From NCBI GenBank assembly GCA_963795805.1, contig CAWCIV010000004.1:620001-684000 (forward strand): a stretch of DNA of 64,000 nt, in the 5' to 3' direction. The notes under the pieces are model-generated. The model was not told where the DNA came from. It was given only the letters and a program-made list of their open reading frames with translations, and did no database searches. Origin of the DNA: JALYYC01 sp963795805 (GTDB lineage Bacteria > Chloroflexota > Dormibacteria > CF-121). Made by a program: the position numbers and the translations under genes. Positions 8,755 to 16,632 of this stretch are shown here, one piece after another. How positions within the stretch are numbered: the first letter of the stretch is position 1; each line of letters opens with the position of its first letter.

Positions 8755-9318
8755 GTGAAGCGGTTGGCGATCCTCTGTCTGCCGATCCTGGCGGCCGTGC
8801 TCGTGCCCGTCACGGCATCCGCCGATGATCCGCCCTATCGCACCGTGATCGACAAGCTGATCCCGAACACGCCGGGATTGACGATCGAGGGCGCCCCGGG
8901 CGGCTGCGACTTCCTCCTGAAGAACCAGACCACCCAGGACATCTACTTCATCGATCAGGGAAAGAAGCCGATCCGTTTCGCGGCCCTGCCCAAGTCCGCC
9001 CAGCCGCGGCCGCCCGTGGCCGTCCACCTGGCGGGGGCCTGGCCCTGCGCCAGCCTGCCAGCCGTGACCGAGGATCAGCGCTGGAACAACACGACCGACA
9101 CCGTCCTGATCTGGTCGGTTGACGGGGCGGTGGGGGCGGTCGCCTTCAAGATGCAGGCGCACACCGAGTACGACCCGACCCTCGATCCCATGGCGCAGTA
9201 CATGCAGTACGGTCGCATTGGCGCGGGCATCCTGGTGGTCGGCGGACTCCTCCTGGCCATCCCTTACCTGCTCCGGCGCCGCCGCGAGATCCTGGGCCCG
9301 ACCGCCAAGGCCGCCTGA
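8755..9318 (+). CDS. exported protein with signal peptide and C-terminal membrane anchor
   Basis: The N-terminus MKRLAILCLPILAAVLVP followed by VTASADD is a clear signal peptide with a likely cleavage after the Ala-Ser-Ala stretch. The mature part has two cysteines (GGCDF and WPCAS) that may form a disulfide. Near the C-terminus a single hydrophobic helix (IGAGILVVGGLLLAIPYLL) is followed by Arg-rich residues RRRRE, giving a stop-transfer anchor with a short cytoplasmic tail. The extracellular domain is not a family I recognise. GTG 8755 is the start. Function unknown. Confidence 0.65.
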   Translation: MKRLAILCLPILAAVLVPVTASADDPPYRTVIDKLIPNTPGLTIEGAPGGCDFLLKNQTTQDIYFIDQGKKPIRFAALPKSAQPRPPVAVHLAGAWPCASLPAVTEDQRWNNTTDTVLIWSVDGAVGAVAFKMQAHTEYDPTLDPMAQYMQYGRIGAGILVVGGLLLAIPYLLRRRREILGPTAKAA

Positions 9319-9351
9319 CCAGCCTCCGGCCGGCCTGTGGAAAATTGCCTC

Positions 9352-9380
9352 TGGACGGATAGTGAAGCTGCCCATATAAT
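9352..9380 (+). promoter_or_regulatory. sigma70-type promoter for the small membrane-protein genes
   Basis: A TGGACG (-35) and a perfect TATAAT (-10) are separated by exactly 17 bp. Transcription would begin near 9387, leaving a leader of about 85 nt before the GTG at 9473. A 22-codon frame (9395-9463, MKEGGRYTEQANG...) lies in that leader without a convincing ribosome binding site; I do not annotate it as a gene. Confidence 0.6.
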
Positions 9381-9472
9381 CCGGGCAGGCGACCATGAAG
9401 GAAGGGGGACGGTATACAGAACAGGCCAATGGGCATATTGCTTTTCTGATACCGTCGTTGTAGGGTTAATTC

Positions 9473-9835
9473 GTGATCGGAACCAGGGCCCAGGCCATCG
9501 CGGTGCCGGCGAAGACCGCCGGAACAGACCGGGTCCCGACCCTGAAGAAGGTCCTGATCCTGGTCTCGTTCTGCACCGCGCAGTTGCTCGACGTGACCAC
9601 CACCCACATTGGGCTGAGCGGCGGCCGGCAGGAACTGAACGGCGCCGCCGCCTGGATCATCGTCCACCAGGGCGAGTACGCGGTCTACGCCATCAAGCTG
9701 GCCCTGGTCGCCTCGCTGGTCGGGCTGCTGCTGATCTTCGGCCGCAAACGCAACAGCATCTGGAACGCCTACCTGATCGCGGCCTGGATCACGACCTTCG
9801 CGGTCCTCAATAACGTCTATCGAATCCTGACGTAA
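9473..9835 (+). CDS. small membrane protein, DUF5658-like
   Basis: A 120-residue protein with three hydrophobic helices (VLILVSFCTAQLLDVTTT, YAIKLALVASLVGLLLIFG, AYLIAAWITTFAVLNNVY). The first helix ends with DVTTTHIGLSGGRQELN, which matches the Asp-x-x-Thr-Thr-x5-Gly-x-x-E-x-N pattern of the small DUF5658-type proteins. It starts at GTG 9473; a GTTAAT element lies immediately upstream. It is followed 17 bp later by another small membrane-protein gene, probably in the same transcript. No biochemical role is established for this type of protein. Confidence 0.6.
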   Translation: MIGTRAQAIAVPAKTAGTDRVPTLKKVLILVSFCTAQLLDVTTTHIGLSGGRQELNGAAAWIIVHQGEYAVYAIKLALVASLVGLLLIFGRKRNSIWNAYLIAAWITTFAVLNNVYRILT

Positions 9836-9852
9836 GCCGGTACATTGAGGCG

Positions 9853-10308
9853 GTGAGCTACGCGGCCATCACCTTCGCGGATATCCTGACGCCTCTCTTC
9901 TTTTACGTGGTGATCGCGGCCTACATGGCGTTCGTCCTCGCCTCAGCCTGGCAATTCTCGAGACGCACCGAGCCCGGTCGCATCATGCGCGCGATCAACC
10001 TCTCGCTTGTGCCCCTCGGGGTCCTGGTCGCCCTGGTCGGCGTGCTGGCGGCGAGCTTCAACGGCTTTTCCCACCAGGAGGGCACGCCATCCACCTTCTG
10101 GGCGATTGTCATGGTGGCGCTCGGATTGGGCGGCGCCTCCCTGTTGCTCGGCGTCGAGGGCATGCTGATCCGGGGGCGGGTGCGCTCCTCGCCGGCGGAA
10201 CGGCGCCAGCTCGGGTTCCGCAGCCTGAGCCTGATGACCACGACCCTCCCGCTGATCGTCCTGGGCGCGCTCTTCCTCGCCTTCGCGCTCCACATCGTGA
10301 CCCTCTAG
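9853..10308 (+). CDS. hypothetical polytopic membrane protein, 151 aa
   Basis: Four predicted membrane helices: LTPLFFYVVIAAYMAFVLA, LVPLGVLVALVGVLAA, FWAIVMVALGLGGASLLLG and LPLIVLGALFLAFALHIVT. Short charged loops lie between them, with an Arg-rich cytoplasmic loop (IRGRVRSSPAERRQ) between helices three and four. No family signature recognised. GTG 9853 is the start. It is probably co-transcribed with the preceding membrane-protein gene (17-bp gap) from the promoter at 9352. Confidence 0.55.
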   Translation: MSYAAITFADILTPLFFYVVIAAYMAFVLASAWQFSRRTEPGRIMRAINLSLVPLGVLVALVGVLAASFNGFSHQEGTPSTFWAIVMVALGLGGASLLLGVEGMLIRGRVRSSPAERRQLGFRSLSLMTTTLPLIVLGALFLAFALHIVTL

Positions 10309-10356
10309 CCAGCCGGTATACTTGACCGCGTCGCTCAACATCTAGAGGCCCACAGC

Positions 10357-10815
10357 GTGCGGATGCGCTTTTCGATGAAAACGGAGTACGGCGTCCGGGC
10401 CGTGGTCGAGCTGGCCGCGAACGCCGATGGTGCCGCCCTGCAGAGCGGGGAGATTGCCCGCCGCCAGCGGATTCCCGGCCCGTTTCTCGACCAGGTCTTG
10501 ATGACGCTTCGGCGTGCCGGGCTGATCGACTCCGTGCGCGGGCCGCACGGGGGGCACCGGCTCGCCCGGTCGCCGGACGACATCCGACTCGATGAGGTCA
10601 TCGCCTGCCTGGAGGGCGGACCGAGGGAGGCCCGGCCTGATACGAGCCTCGACGGCGACGCCCGCGTCCTCGCCACCGTGGTGGAGCAGGCCGAGCGCGC
10701 GGCCCGCGAGGTCTTCGCCTCGCACACGCTCGCCGATTGTGTCAGGCTGCGCGCGGTCGAGCCGGCCGTCTTTCACGGCATTTTCAAGCCCGCCCCCGGG
10801 AGGGCAACCCGATGA
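10357..10815 (+). CDS. Rrf2-family transcriptional regulator lacking the cluster cysteines
   Basis: DNA-binding winged-helix regulator of 152 residues. The N-terminus FSMKTEYGVRAVVELA, the recognition region IPGPFLDQVLMTLRRAGLI and the wing SVRGPHGGHRLAR are diagnostic for Rrf2/IscR/CymR. IscR-type proteins carry three closely spaced cysteines for an Fe-S cluster. Here the corresponding loop (CLEGGPREARPD) has only one, so it probably does not hold a cluster and may resemble CymR, which senses sulfur status through a protein partner. It is the first gene of a coupled operon with two E1-like enzymes and MTA phosphorylase, so local autoregulation linked to sulfur metabolism is a reasonable inference. 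Start GTG 10357. Confidence 0.88.
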   Translation: MRMRFSMKTEYGVRAVVELAANADGAALQSGEIARRQRIPGPFLDQVLMTLRRAGLIDSVRGPHGGHRLARSPDDIRLDEVIACLEGGPREARPDTSLDGDARVLATVVEQAERAAREVFASHTLADCVRLRAVEPAVFHGIFKPAPGRATR

Positions 10816-11627
10816 AGCCGAACCGCCTGACGGAGAGCGAGGTGGAGCGCTACGCGCGGCACCTCTCGCTTGCCGAGGTCGGCCGCGAGGGGCAATCCAA
10901 GCTGAAAGCGGCTCGCGTCCTCATTGTTGGCGTGGGGGCCCTTGGGTCACCGGTCGCGCTCTACCTCGGCGCCGCCGGCGTCGGCACGATCGGGCTCGCC
11001 GACCACGACCACGTTCGCCTCTCCAACCTTCAACGCCAGATCGCCCATTCGACCGCGGGGGTGGGCAAGCCCAAGGTCGTCGAGGCGGCCCGGGCGCTCG
11101 GATCGCTCAATCCGGAGGTCGAGATTGAAACCGAGCCCGTGCAGGTGGACGCGAGCAATGCGATGAGCCTGCTCGCCCGATACGACGTCATCGTCGATGG
11201 GACCGACTCCTTTGCCGCGCGCTACCTGTTGAGCGACGCCGCCTATCTATCGAAGAAGCCGCTGATCCACGGCAGCATCTTCCGGATCGAGGGACAGGTC
11301 ACCGTCTTCAAGCCCGGGAGTGGCTGCTACCGCTGCCTCTACCCGGAGCCGCCGCCGCCGGGCGCGATCGAGGAGTCGCTCAAAGTCGGCGTCTTCGCCG
11401 CGCTGCCCGGCGTAATCGGCACCATCCAGGCGGCGGAAACACTGAAGGTGATCACCGGCAGCGGCGAGCCGCTGATCAACCGCGTGTTGCTGCACGACGC
11501 GATGGCGATGACCTTCCGCGAGGTGCGGTATCGTCGCAACCCGGCCTGCCCGCTCTGCGGGGATCATCCGCGTATCCACGCGCTCGTCGATTACCAGGCC
11601 TTCGTCAGCACAGGAGCCGGGCGATGA
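10812..11627 (+). CDS. ThiF/MoeB-like E1 enzyme, catalytic-cysteine loop altered
   Basis: Adenylates the C-terminal glycine of a ubiquitin-like sulfur carrier (ThiS/MoaD type). Seen: nucleotide loop VLIVGVGALGSPVALYL, HVRLSNLQRQI with the adenylation Arg, VIVDGTDSFAARY, and zinc cysteine pairs CYRC and CPLC. In typical relatives the segment after the first CxxC carries a cysteine before the A/GGV turn. Here it reads GAIEESLKVGVFAALPGVIG, with no cysteine, while the next paralogue keeps one. It may therefore adenylate but not form a thio-intermediate. ATGA overlap with the upstream Rrf2 gene and again with the next gene shows strict coupling. No ThiS, MoaD or JAMM protease gene is in the window. 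Confidence 0.85.
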   Translation: MKPNRLTESEVERYARHLSLAEVGREGQSKLKAARVLIVGVGALGSPVALYLGAAGVGTIGLADHDHVRLSNLQRQIAHSTAGVGKPKVVEAARALGSLNPEVEIETEPVQVDASNAMSLLARYDVIVDGTDSFAARYLLSDAAYLSKKPLIHGSIFRIEGQVTVFKPGSGCYRCLYPEPPPPGAIEESLKVGVFAALPGVIGTIQAAETLKVITGSGEPLINRVLLHDAMAMTFREVRYRRNPACPLCGDHPRIHALVDYQAFVSTGAGR

Positions 11628-12421
11628 GCGGCGCACGCCATCACCGGCAGCGAATCCTCCCCGAGGTGGGTGACGCGGGCCAACGCCGGCTGCATGATGC
11701 CTCGGTGCTGATCGTCGGCATGGGCGCGTTAGGGTCGCCGGCTGCGCTCTACCTCGCCGCGGCCGGCATCGGGCGCATCGGGCTGCTGGACGATCAGCGC
11801 GTCGAGCTATCCAATCTCAACCGGCAGATCCTCTACCGCGACGCGGACCTGGGACGGCCGAAGGTCGAGGTGGCTCGTGATGCGCTGCGCGCCCTCGACC
11901 CATCGCTGCAGGTGCACGCGATGGTGGACACCCTGAGACCCGCGAACGCTGCCCAGATGCTGCAGGGCTATGACGTCGTCATCGACGGGACCGATAACTT
12001 CGAGGCGAAGTTCCTGCTGAACGACGCGGCCGTCCTGCTGACGTTTCCACTGGTTCACGGCGCCGCCCTGCAGTGGAGCGGCCAGGTGCTGACCGTCTTG
12101 CCCGGTGGACCATGCCTTCGCTGCCTCTTCACCGAGCCACCTGATCCCGGCACCGTCCCCACCTGCGAGGAGGCGGGCATCATCGGGTCGGTCACGGGCG
12201 TGATCGGGAGCATCCAGGCGGAGGAAGCGCTCAAGGTGTTGCTCGGCGCCGGCGAGCCGCTGCGCGGCCGGATGGTCCAGCACGACGGCCTGCGCGGCGA
12301 GACCCGCACGATCACCTTTCCGCGCGATCCCGAGTGTCCCGTCTGCTCGGAACGGCCGCGCATCCGCGACCTGTCGCGCTATGCCGAGCAGGTCTCGCCG
12401 CGCGGCCACGTCCTGGTGTGA
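11624..12421 (+). CDS. ThiF/MoeB-like E1 enzyme with conserved cysteine
   Basis: Second E1-like adenylyltransferase, 265 residues. Motifs: VLIVGMGALGSPAALYL, ELSNLNRQILYRD, VVIDGTDNFEAKFLLND, the zinc pairs CLRC and CPVC, and TVPTCEEAGIIGSVTGVIG, which holds the cysteine missing in the preceding paralogue. The pair may divide labour, or be two E1s for different sulfur carriers (thiamine, molybdopterin or a cysteine route). It overlaps both neighbours by four bases. The downstream gene is MTA phosphorylase, so the operon theme is sulfur. The exact carrier protein cannot be named from this window. Confidence 0.88.
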   Translation: MSGARHHRQRILPEVGDAGQRRLHDASVLIVGMGALGSPAALYLAAAGIGRIGLLDDQRVELSNLNRQILYRDADLGRPKVEVARDALRALDPSLQVHAMVDTLRPANAAQMLQGYDVVIDGTDNFEAKFLLNDAAVLLTFPLVHGAALQWSGQVLTVLPGGPCLRCLFTEPPDPGTVPTCEEAGIIGSVTGVIGSIQAEEALKVLLGAGEPLRGRMVQHDGLRGETRTITFPRDPECPVCSERPRIRDLSRYAEQVSPRGHVLV

Positions 12422-13221
12422 CCGTGGCGCGGGCGGAAATCGGCGTCTTCGGTGGATCCGGCTTTTATGACTGGCTGGGAGCGGCCGAGACCGTGACGGT
12501 CGAGACGCCCTACGGCCCACCGAGCGCCCCGCTGCAGATCGCGGAGGTTGGAGGTCGACGCGTGGCCTTCCTGCCGCGGCATGGAGCCGGCCACCGGATT
12601 CCCGCGCAGGCGGTCAACTACCGGGCCAACGTCTATGCCTTGCACGAGCTTGGGGTGCGCCGAATCATTGGGCCATCGGCGGTGGGAAGCCTTCGCTCGG
12701 ACCTGCATCCCGGCGAGCTGGTGATCTGTGACCAGTTCGTCGACCGGACCCGGAGCCGCGCCGACACCTATTACCCCGGCCCGGAGGTGGTGCACGTCAG
12801 CGCGGCCGACCCCTATTGCCCCGAACTGCGCGCGCTTGCCGCCCGCCTGGCGGCGCAGGAGGGGTTCGCCCACCGGACGAGCGGGACCATCGTCGTGGTC
12901 CAGGGCCCCCGCTTCTCGACGCGCGCCGAGAGCCGCTGGTTTTCGCGGATGGGATGGGACGTGGTCGGGATGACCCAGTACCCGGAAGTGATTTTGGCCC
13001 GGGAGCTGGAGATCTGCTACCTCGGCCTTTCGCTCGTCACCGACTACGACGTCGGCGTTGAGGGCCTGCCCGAGGTGGGCGCGGTCCAGGCGCACGACGT
13101 GATGCGGGTGCTCGAGGGCAACATCAGCCGGGTCCGGGACCTGCTTGCCGCGCTGATTCCGGCGATCCCCGTTCAGGCCGGCTGCGACTGCCAGCACGCC
13201 TTGCGCGCGGCCCGGATGTAG
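12418..13221 (+). CDS. mtnP: S-methyl-5'-thioadenosine phosphorylase (MTAP)
   Basis: Cleaves methylthioadenosine with phosphate to adenine and methylthioribose-1-phosphate for methionine salvage. Phosphate loop GVFGGSGFYDWL, then FLPRHGAGHRIPAQAVNYRAN, VVVQGPRFSTRAES, VVGMTQYPEVILARELE and LVTDYDVGVEG follow in the order of the PNP/MTAP family. The Asp-x-Asp in TDYDVG favours a 6-aminopurine (adenine) over guanine or hypoxanthine. The GTG at 12418 overlaps the stop of the preceding gene (GTGA); GTG 12424 is possible. Last gene of the sulfur operon, 267 residues. Confidence 0.93.
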   Translation: MTVARAEIGVFGGSGFYDWLGAAETVTVETPYGPPSAPLQIAEVGGRRVAFLPRHGAGHRIPAQAVNYRANVYALHELGVRRIIGPSAVGSLRSDLHPGELVICDQFVDRTRSRADTYYPGPEVVHVSAADPYCPELRALAARLAAQEGFAHRTSGTIVVVQGPRFSTRAESRWFSRMGWDVVGMTQYPEVILARELEICYLGLSLVTDYDVGVEGLPEVGAVQAHDVMRVLEGNISRVRDLLAALIPAIPVQAGCDCQHALRAARM

Positions 13222-13242
13222 GGGGGTTTTGGGCAAAAAGAA

Positions 13243-13266
13243 AGGCCGAGATTGGGGTCTCGGCCT
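13243..13266 (-). terminator. hairpin, terminator-like when read on the minus strand
   Basis: A perfect 9-bp stem (AGGCCGAGA/TCTCGGCCT) with a 6-nt loop. On the plus strand it is followed by purines rather than T. On the minus strand it is followed by TTCTTTTTG. It therefore looks like an intrinsic terminator for leftward transcription, although the flanking genes both point right. It may block antisense transcription into mtnP, or simply stabilise the mtnP mRNA end. Confidence 0.5.
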
Positions 13267-13323
13267 CAAGGAAGGGGAAGCGGGGCTCACGATAACTTTG
13301 GCCCCGTTAAGAACCCGTGAAGG

Positions 13324-13360
13324 CCGTGTCACGGCCGTGTCACGGAACTGGCGCTATAGT
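13324..13360 (+). promoter_or_regulatory. promoter with a tandem palindromic operator before the glycan operon
   Basis: Two adjacent exact copies of the palindrome CCGTGTCACGG occupy 13324-13345, with an 11-bp period. A good -10 (TATAGT) lies at 13355-13360, ten bases after the second copy, and no consensus -35 is visible under the repeats. The geometry fits a regulator binding as two dimers on one face of DNA over the -35 region. The first codon of the epimerase gene is at 13383. Confidence 0.55.
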
Positions 13361-13382
13361 CCGGGGCAATGAGGGTGGGGCA

Positions 13383-14481
13383 ATGAAGGTGCTGATCAGC
13401 GGCGGCGCCGGCTTCATCGGCCAGCGCACGGGCCTGCTGCTGCAAAAGCACGGCCACCAGGTCAGCATCCTGGACAACCTCTCGCCGCCGGTCCACGATG
13501 GGCCGCCCTCGCTCCCAGCCGGACTCGAGCTCATCCAGGGGGACGTTCGAAAACGGGAGGACTGGGTCCGGGCCCTCAAGGAGAACGAGATCGTCCTCCA
13601 TCTCGCCGATCACCACGATTACCTGCCGTCCTTCAGCAAGCTGTTCCACGTCAACGCCGTCGGCACCGCCATTCTCCTCGAGCTCCTGATCGAGGGCAGC
13701 ACCTCGGTGCGCCGGGTGGTGCTGGGATCGACCGTGGCGGTGTATGGGGAGGGCAAGTACCGCTGTGGCAAGGACGGGGACGTGTACCCGGCTCCGCGCA
13801 AGGCGGAGGCGCTCGAGCGTGGAATCTGGGATCCCCTCTGCCCGCAGTGCGGGGGCGCGGATCGCGCCCACGGTGACCGACGAGTCGGTGGTGCGGCCGA
13901 CCAGCGCCTATGGCCTGAGCAAGCTCGCCCAGGAGGAGATGGTCAAGCTGCTCGGCGAGCGGCACGCCATCCCGTGGGTCATCCTCCGCTACGGGGCGGT
14001 CCAGGGTAGGGCGCAACCGTTTCAGAACGCCTACTACGGGGCGCTCCGCATCTTCGCCCTGCGGCTCGCGCACAAGCAGCCACCGCTGCTGCTCGAGGAT
14101 GGCAATCAGTTGCGCGACTTCGTCGACGTCGATGACGTGGCGCGGGCCAACCTGGCGGCCATCGAGGGGTTGGCGCCCGGCGTCTATAACGTTGCCAGCG
14201 GGCGGGCCCACACCGTGCTGGACCTCGCCCGGACGCTGCTGCGCGTGGCGGAACGCGACCTCAATCCCCAGACGCCGGGCCGCTACCGGCTCGGTGACCC
14301 GCGGCACGTGGTCCCGGACGTGAGCCGGATCAAGGCGGCGGGATGGGAGGCGCAGTCGGGGCTCGAGGCAATGGCGCGCGCCTACTGGCAATGGTTGAAC
14401 GAACAGCCGAACCTCGATACCTATTTCGAGGGCGCCGAACACCTGATGGAGCGGACAGGCACGGTGCGTCCCGCCCGATGA
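13383..14481 (+). CDS. NAD-dependent extended SDR sugar-nucleotide epimerase, one +1 frame change
   Basis: The N-terminal MKVLISGGAGFIGQRTGLLL is a Rossmann NAD-binding site. HLADHHDYLPSFSKL, VVLGSTVAVYGEG and the catalytic TSAYGLSKLAQEEM (Tyr-x3-Lys) complete an extended SDR of 365 residues. An insertion carries a cysteine at YRCGK and a later CPQCG pair; I recall this arrangement from dTDP-L-rhamnose 4-epimerase-like proteins, so a dTDP- or UDP-hexose epimerase is likely. The reading frame breaks at 13851-13854 (TGC GGG G GCG) right after the second cysteine pair. Skipping one base continues as ARIAPTVTDESVV. Gene start ATG 13383. The stop overlaps the next gene by ATGA. Confidence 0.85.
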
Positions 14482-15018
14482 CGCCTGGGTCCAGGACACG
14501 GTTCGAGATCCGCTACTCGACGCAGCGGTGGAGCGACGGGAAGTGGTTCTACGGCAGCTTCCTCGTGATCCTCGTCGGGCTCACGGTCTTCAAGGTCCTG
14601 CAGGCACCAGTCGATGTTCGACTTCATCCCGGCACTGATCCTGGACGCGGCCGTCCTGCTCGCGCTCTACCTGATGCGGCTCGTCTCCTACGTGGATGTC
14701 GGTCCCGACAGCCTGCAGGTGCGATACATTTTTCGCCGCATGACGCTGCCCTACACCGGGCTCTCCAAGATCCGGCGCCAGGCGCTCGATGTCGCGTTCG
14801 CCCCGGCGGAGCGCCGGCGATTCGTCAACCGGTTCGTCCGGCGTCTCGGGCGCGAACCGGCTGCCTACGTGCGGCTCGACCGGCGCCAGGCGGACGTGCT
14901 GGCTGAGGCGGAACGCCGGCTGGGCCCGCGGTTCGTTGCCGGGCCGGACATTGTCCTGCCCCTCGTTGACGTCGACGCCTTCATCGCCGAGATGAAGGGG
15001 AAACTGCGCGGCAATTGA
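14478..15018 (+). CDS. small two-helix membrane protein, one +1 frame change
   Basis: The two frames are best read as one protein of 179 residues: MTPGSRTRFEIRYSTQRW, a first membrane helix around GSFLVILVGLTVFKVLQ, then (after a one-base skip near 14600-14613) a second helix IPALILDAAVLLALYLM and a soluble C-terminal domain. That domain (VDVGPDSLQVRYIFRRM, then IRRQALDVAFAP) resembles small PH-like bacterial membrane proteins, but I cannot prove the family. The ATG at 14478 overlaps the epimerase stop (ATGA), and its own stop overlaps the next start (TTGA). The internal ATG at 14614 has no binding site, which argues against two separate genes. Confidence 0.6.
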
Positions 15019-16632
15019 TCAAGACGGCTCCCCGCACCGCCGCGGCCTGGTGGCGGATCGATCGGACGGACCTCTACTGGCTGCTGGCCCTGACCATCCT
15101 GGCCGGCATCCTGCGATTCGGCAGCCCGATCTTCCTCGATGTCCTCGCGCATCCGGGCTCCGGCGCGCCGATCACGCGCCTGGGGGATCTGGCATTCGTA
15201 CCAGGATCCCCATCTGCCGGGGCTCGGCAAGCCGAACGACATCGCGCCCAACTCGCCCTTCATCTTCGACGAACTCTATTTCGCGAACGACGCCCACAGC
15301 GACCTGCTGGGCAAGGATTATTTCGACCCGGAGCCGCCGCTGGCGAAGCTGATCATTGCGATCGGGGAAAAGCTCTTCGGCTTCAACTCCTTCGGGTGGC
15401 GCGTCATGCCGGCGCTCTTCGGCACCGCCCTGATCCCGCTGATGTACCTGCTCGCCCGGCAACTGCTTCCGGTGCGCTTCTTCGCGATCGCCGCCGCGAC
15501 GCTGGCCGGCTTCGATGGCATGACCTTCGTCGAGGCACGGACCGCGGTCATCGACATCATCCCGATCACGTTCGCGGTGGCGGCGTACGTGCTCTTCCTG
15601 GCGCATCTGCGCGCCGACACGCCCACGCGTCAACGCTGGACGATCGTCTTGACGGCACTGCTCCTCGGCCTCGCGCTCGCCTCCAAGTGGACGACGCTGG
15701 CCGCTTACGGGACCATCATCCTGCTGCTGGCCGGCCGGTTGATCTTCCGCGTCACGCGCTACGACCGGCGAACCGCGGCGGTCGCGATCCTGAGCCTGGC
15801 GTTTCTCCCCGTGCTCGTCTACACGCTCAGCTTCATCCGCTACCTGACGATCATCCATGGCATCACGAACCTGCCGCAGCCGCCGCTGGGCTTCGCGCCG
15901 TTTCATTTCGACCTGGGCCGGGCGTGGACCGACCTCGCGGAGTGGCACCGGCAGACGTGGCTCTATCACATCAACCTCAAGGCGGACCACATCTTCTACA
16001 GCCCCTGGTGGTCATGGCCGTTCGACTTCCGCCCGGTCGTCTACTACGCGCAGAGCCAGGGGCTCGGCATCGACCAGGCCAGCGGCACCGCGCTCACGGC
16101 CGAGATCTTCAACCTGGGGAATCCGCTCACCTGGTGGGGCGGCAGCATCGCGATGATCGCGCTGGCGATCGGTTTGCCGCGCCTGATCGTGCGTCGCCGG
16201 CGGAACGCGACCGTGACCGAGGCGGAGGCCACGAGCATGGAGGGGGCGCCCGGATTGCTCGACGAGCGCATCTGGGCCACCGTCTTCATCCTGGTCGCCT
16301 TTTTCGCCGCCTGGTTGCCCTTTGCCAAGGTCCCGCGAGGGTTGTTCCTCTATCACATGCTGGGCGGTCTTCCGTTCATGTTCCTGGCGCTGGCGCTGGG
16401 GCTGACGACCATCGCCTCACTGCGAGGGTCGTGGCCGGGCATCGCGATGCGGCTCAATGGCGTCGTTCCGGCCATCGCCTATCTCGTGATGGTGGTGCTC
16501 TTCTTCCTCTACTTCTATCCACTCTGGACCGGGCTGCCGCTGACCCCCGACGCGCTCAACAGCCACGTCTGGTTCGTCCTGAAGAAGCCACTCCCCAACT
16601 GGTGCCTTTGCTACTGGAACTCCCCGGGCTAG
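15015..16632 (+). CDS. PMT-family (GT39) dolichyl-phosphate-mannose--protein mannosyltransferase-like, one +1 frame change
   Basis: Polytopic GT-C enzyme expected to transfer mannose from a polyprenyl-phosphate carrier to exported proteins. The first extracytoplasmic loop holds FIFDELYFANDAHSDLL and YFDPEPPLAKLIIAIGEK, the Asp-Glu motif and Pro-Pro-x-x-Lys signature of PMTs. GFNSFGWRVMPALFG and repeated hydrophobic helices follow, ending with NWCLCYWNSPG at the stop. The first 56 residues are in a different frame: 15183-15186 reads CTG GGG G ATC, and skipping one G joins them (538 aa total). The TTG at 15015 overlaps the previous stop. Confidence 0.82.

Noticed and set aside
9395..9463. A 22-codon leader peptide upstream of the DUF5658-like gene.
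   Set aside because: No convincing ribosome binding site, no amino-acid run that would suggest attenuation and no alternative hairpins.
13243..13345. CRISPR-like or mobile-element repeats.
   Set aside because: One hairpin and two copies of an 11-bp palindrome only. No spacers of constant length, no cas genes and no transposase anywhere in the window.
14614..15018. Independent gene starting at the internal ATG 14614 after the epimerase.
   Set aside because: No ribosome binding site. The upstream frame gives a first membrane helix and an ATGA-coupled start, and one skipped base joins both into a sensible two-helix protein.
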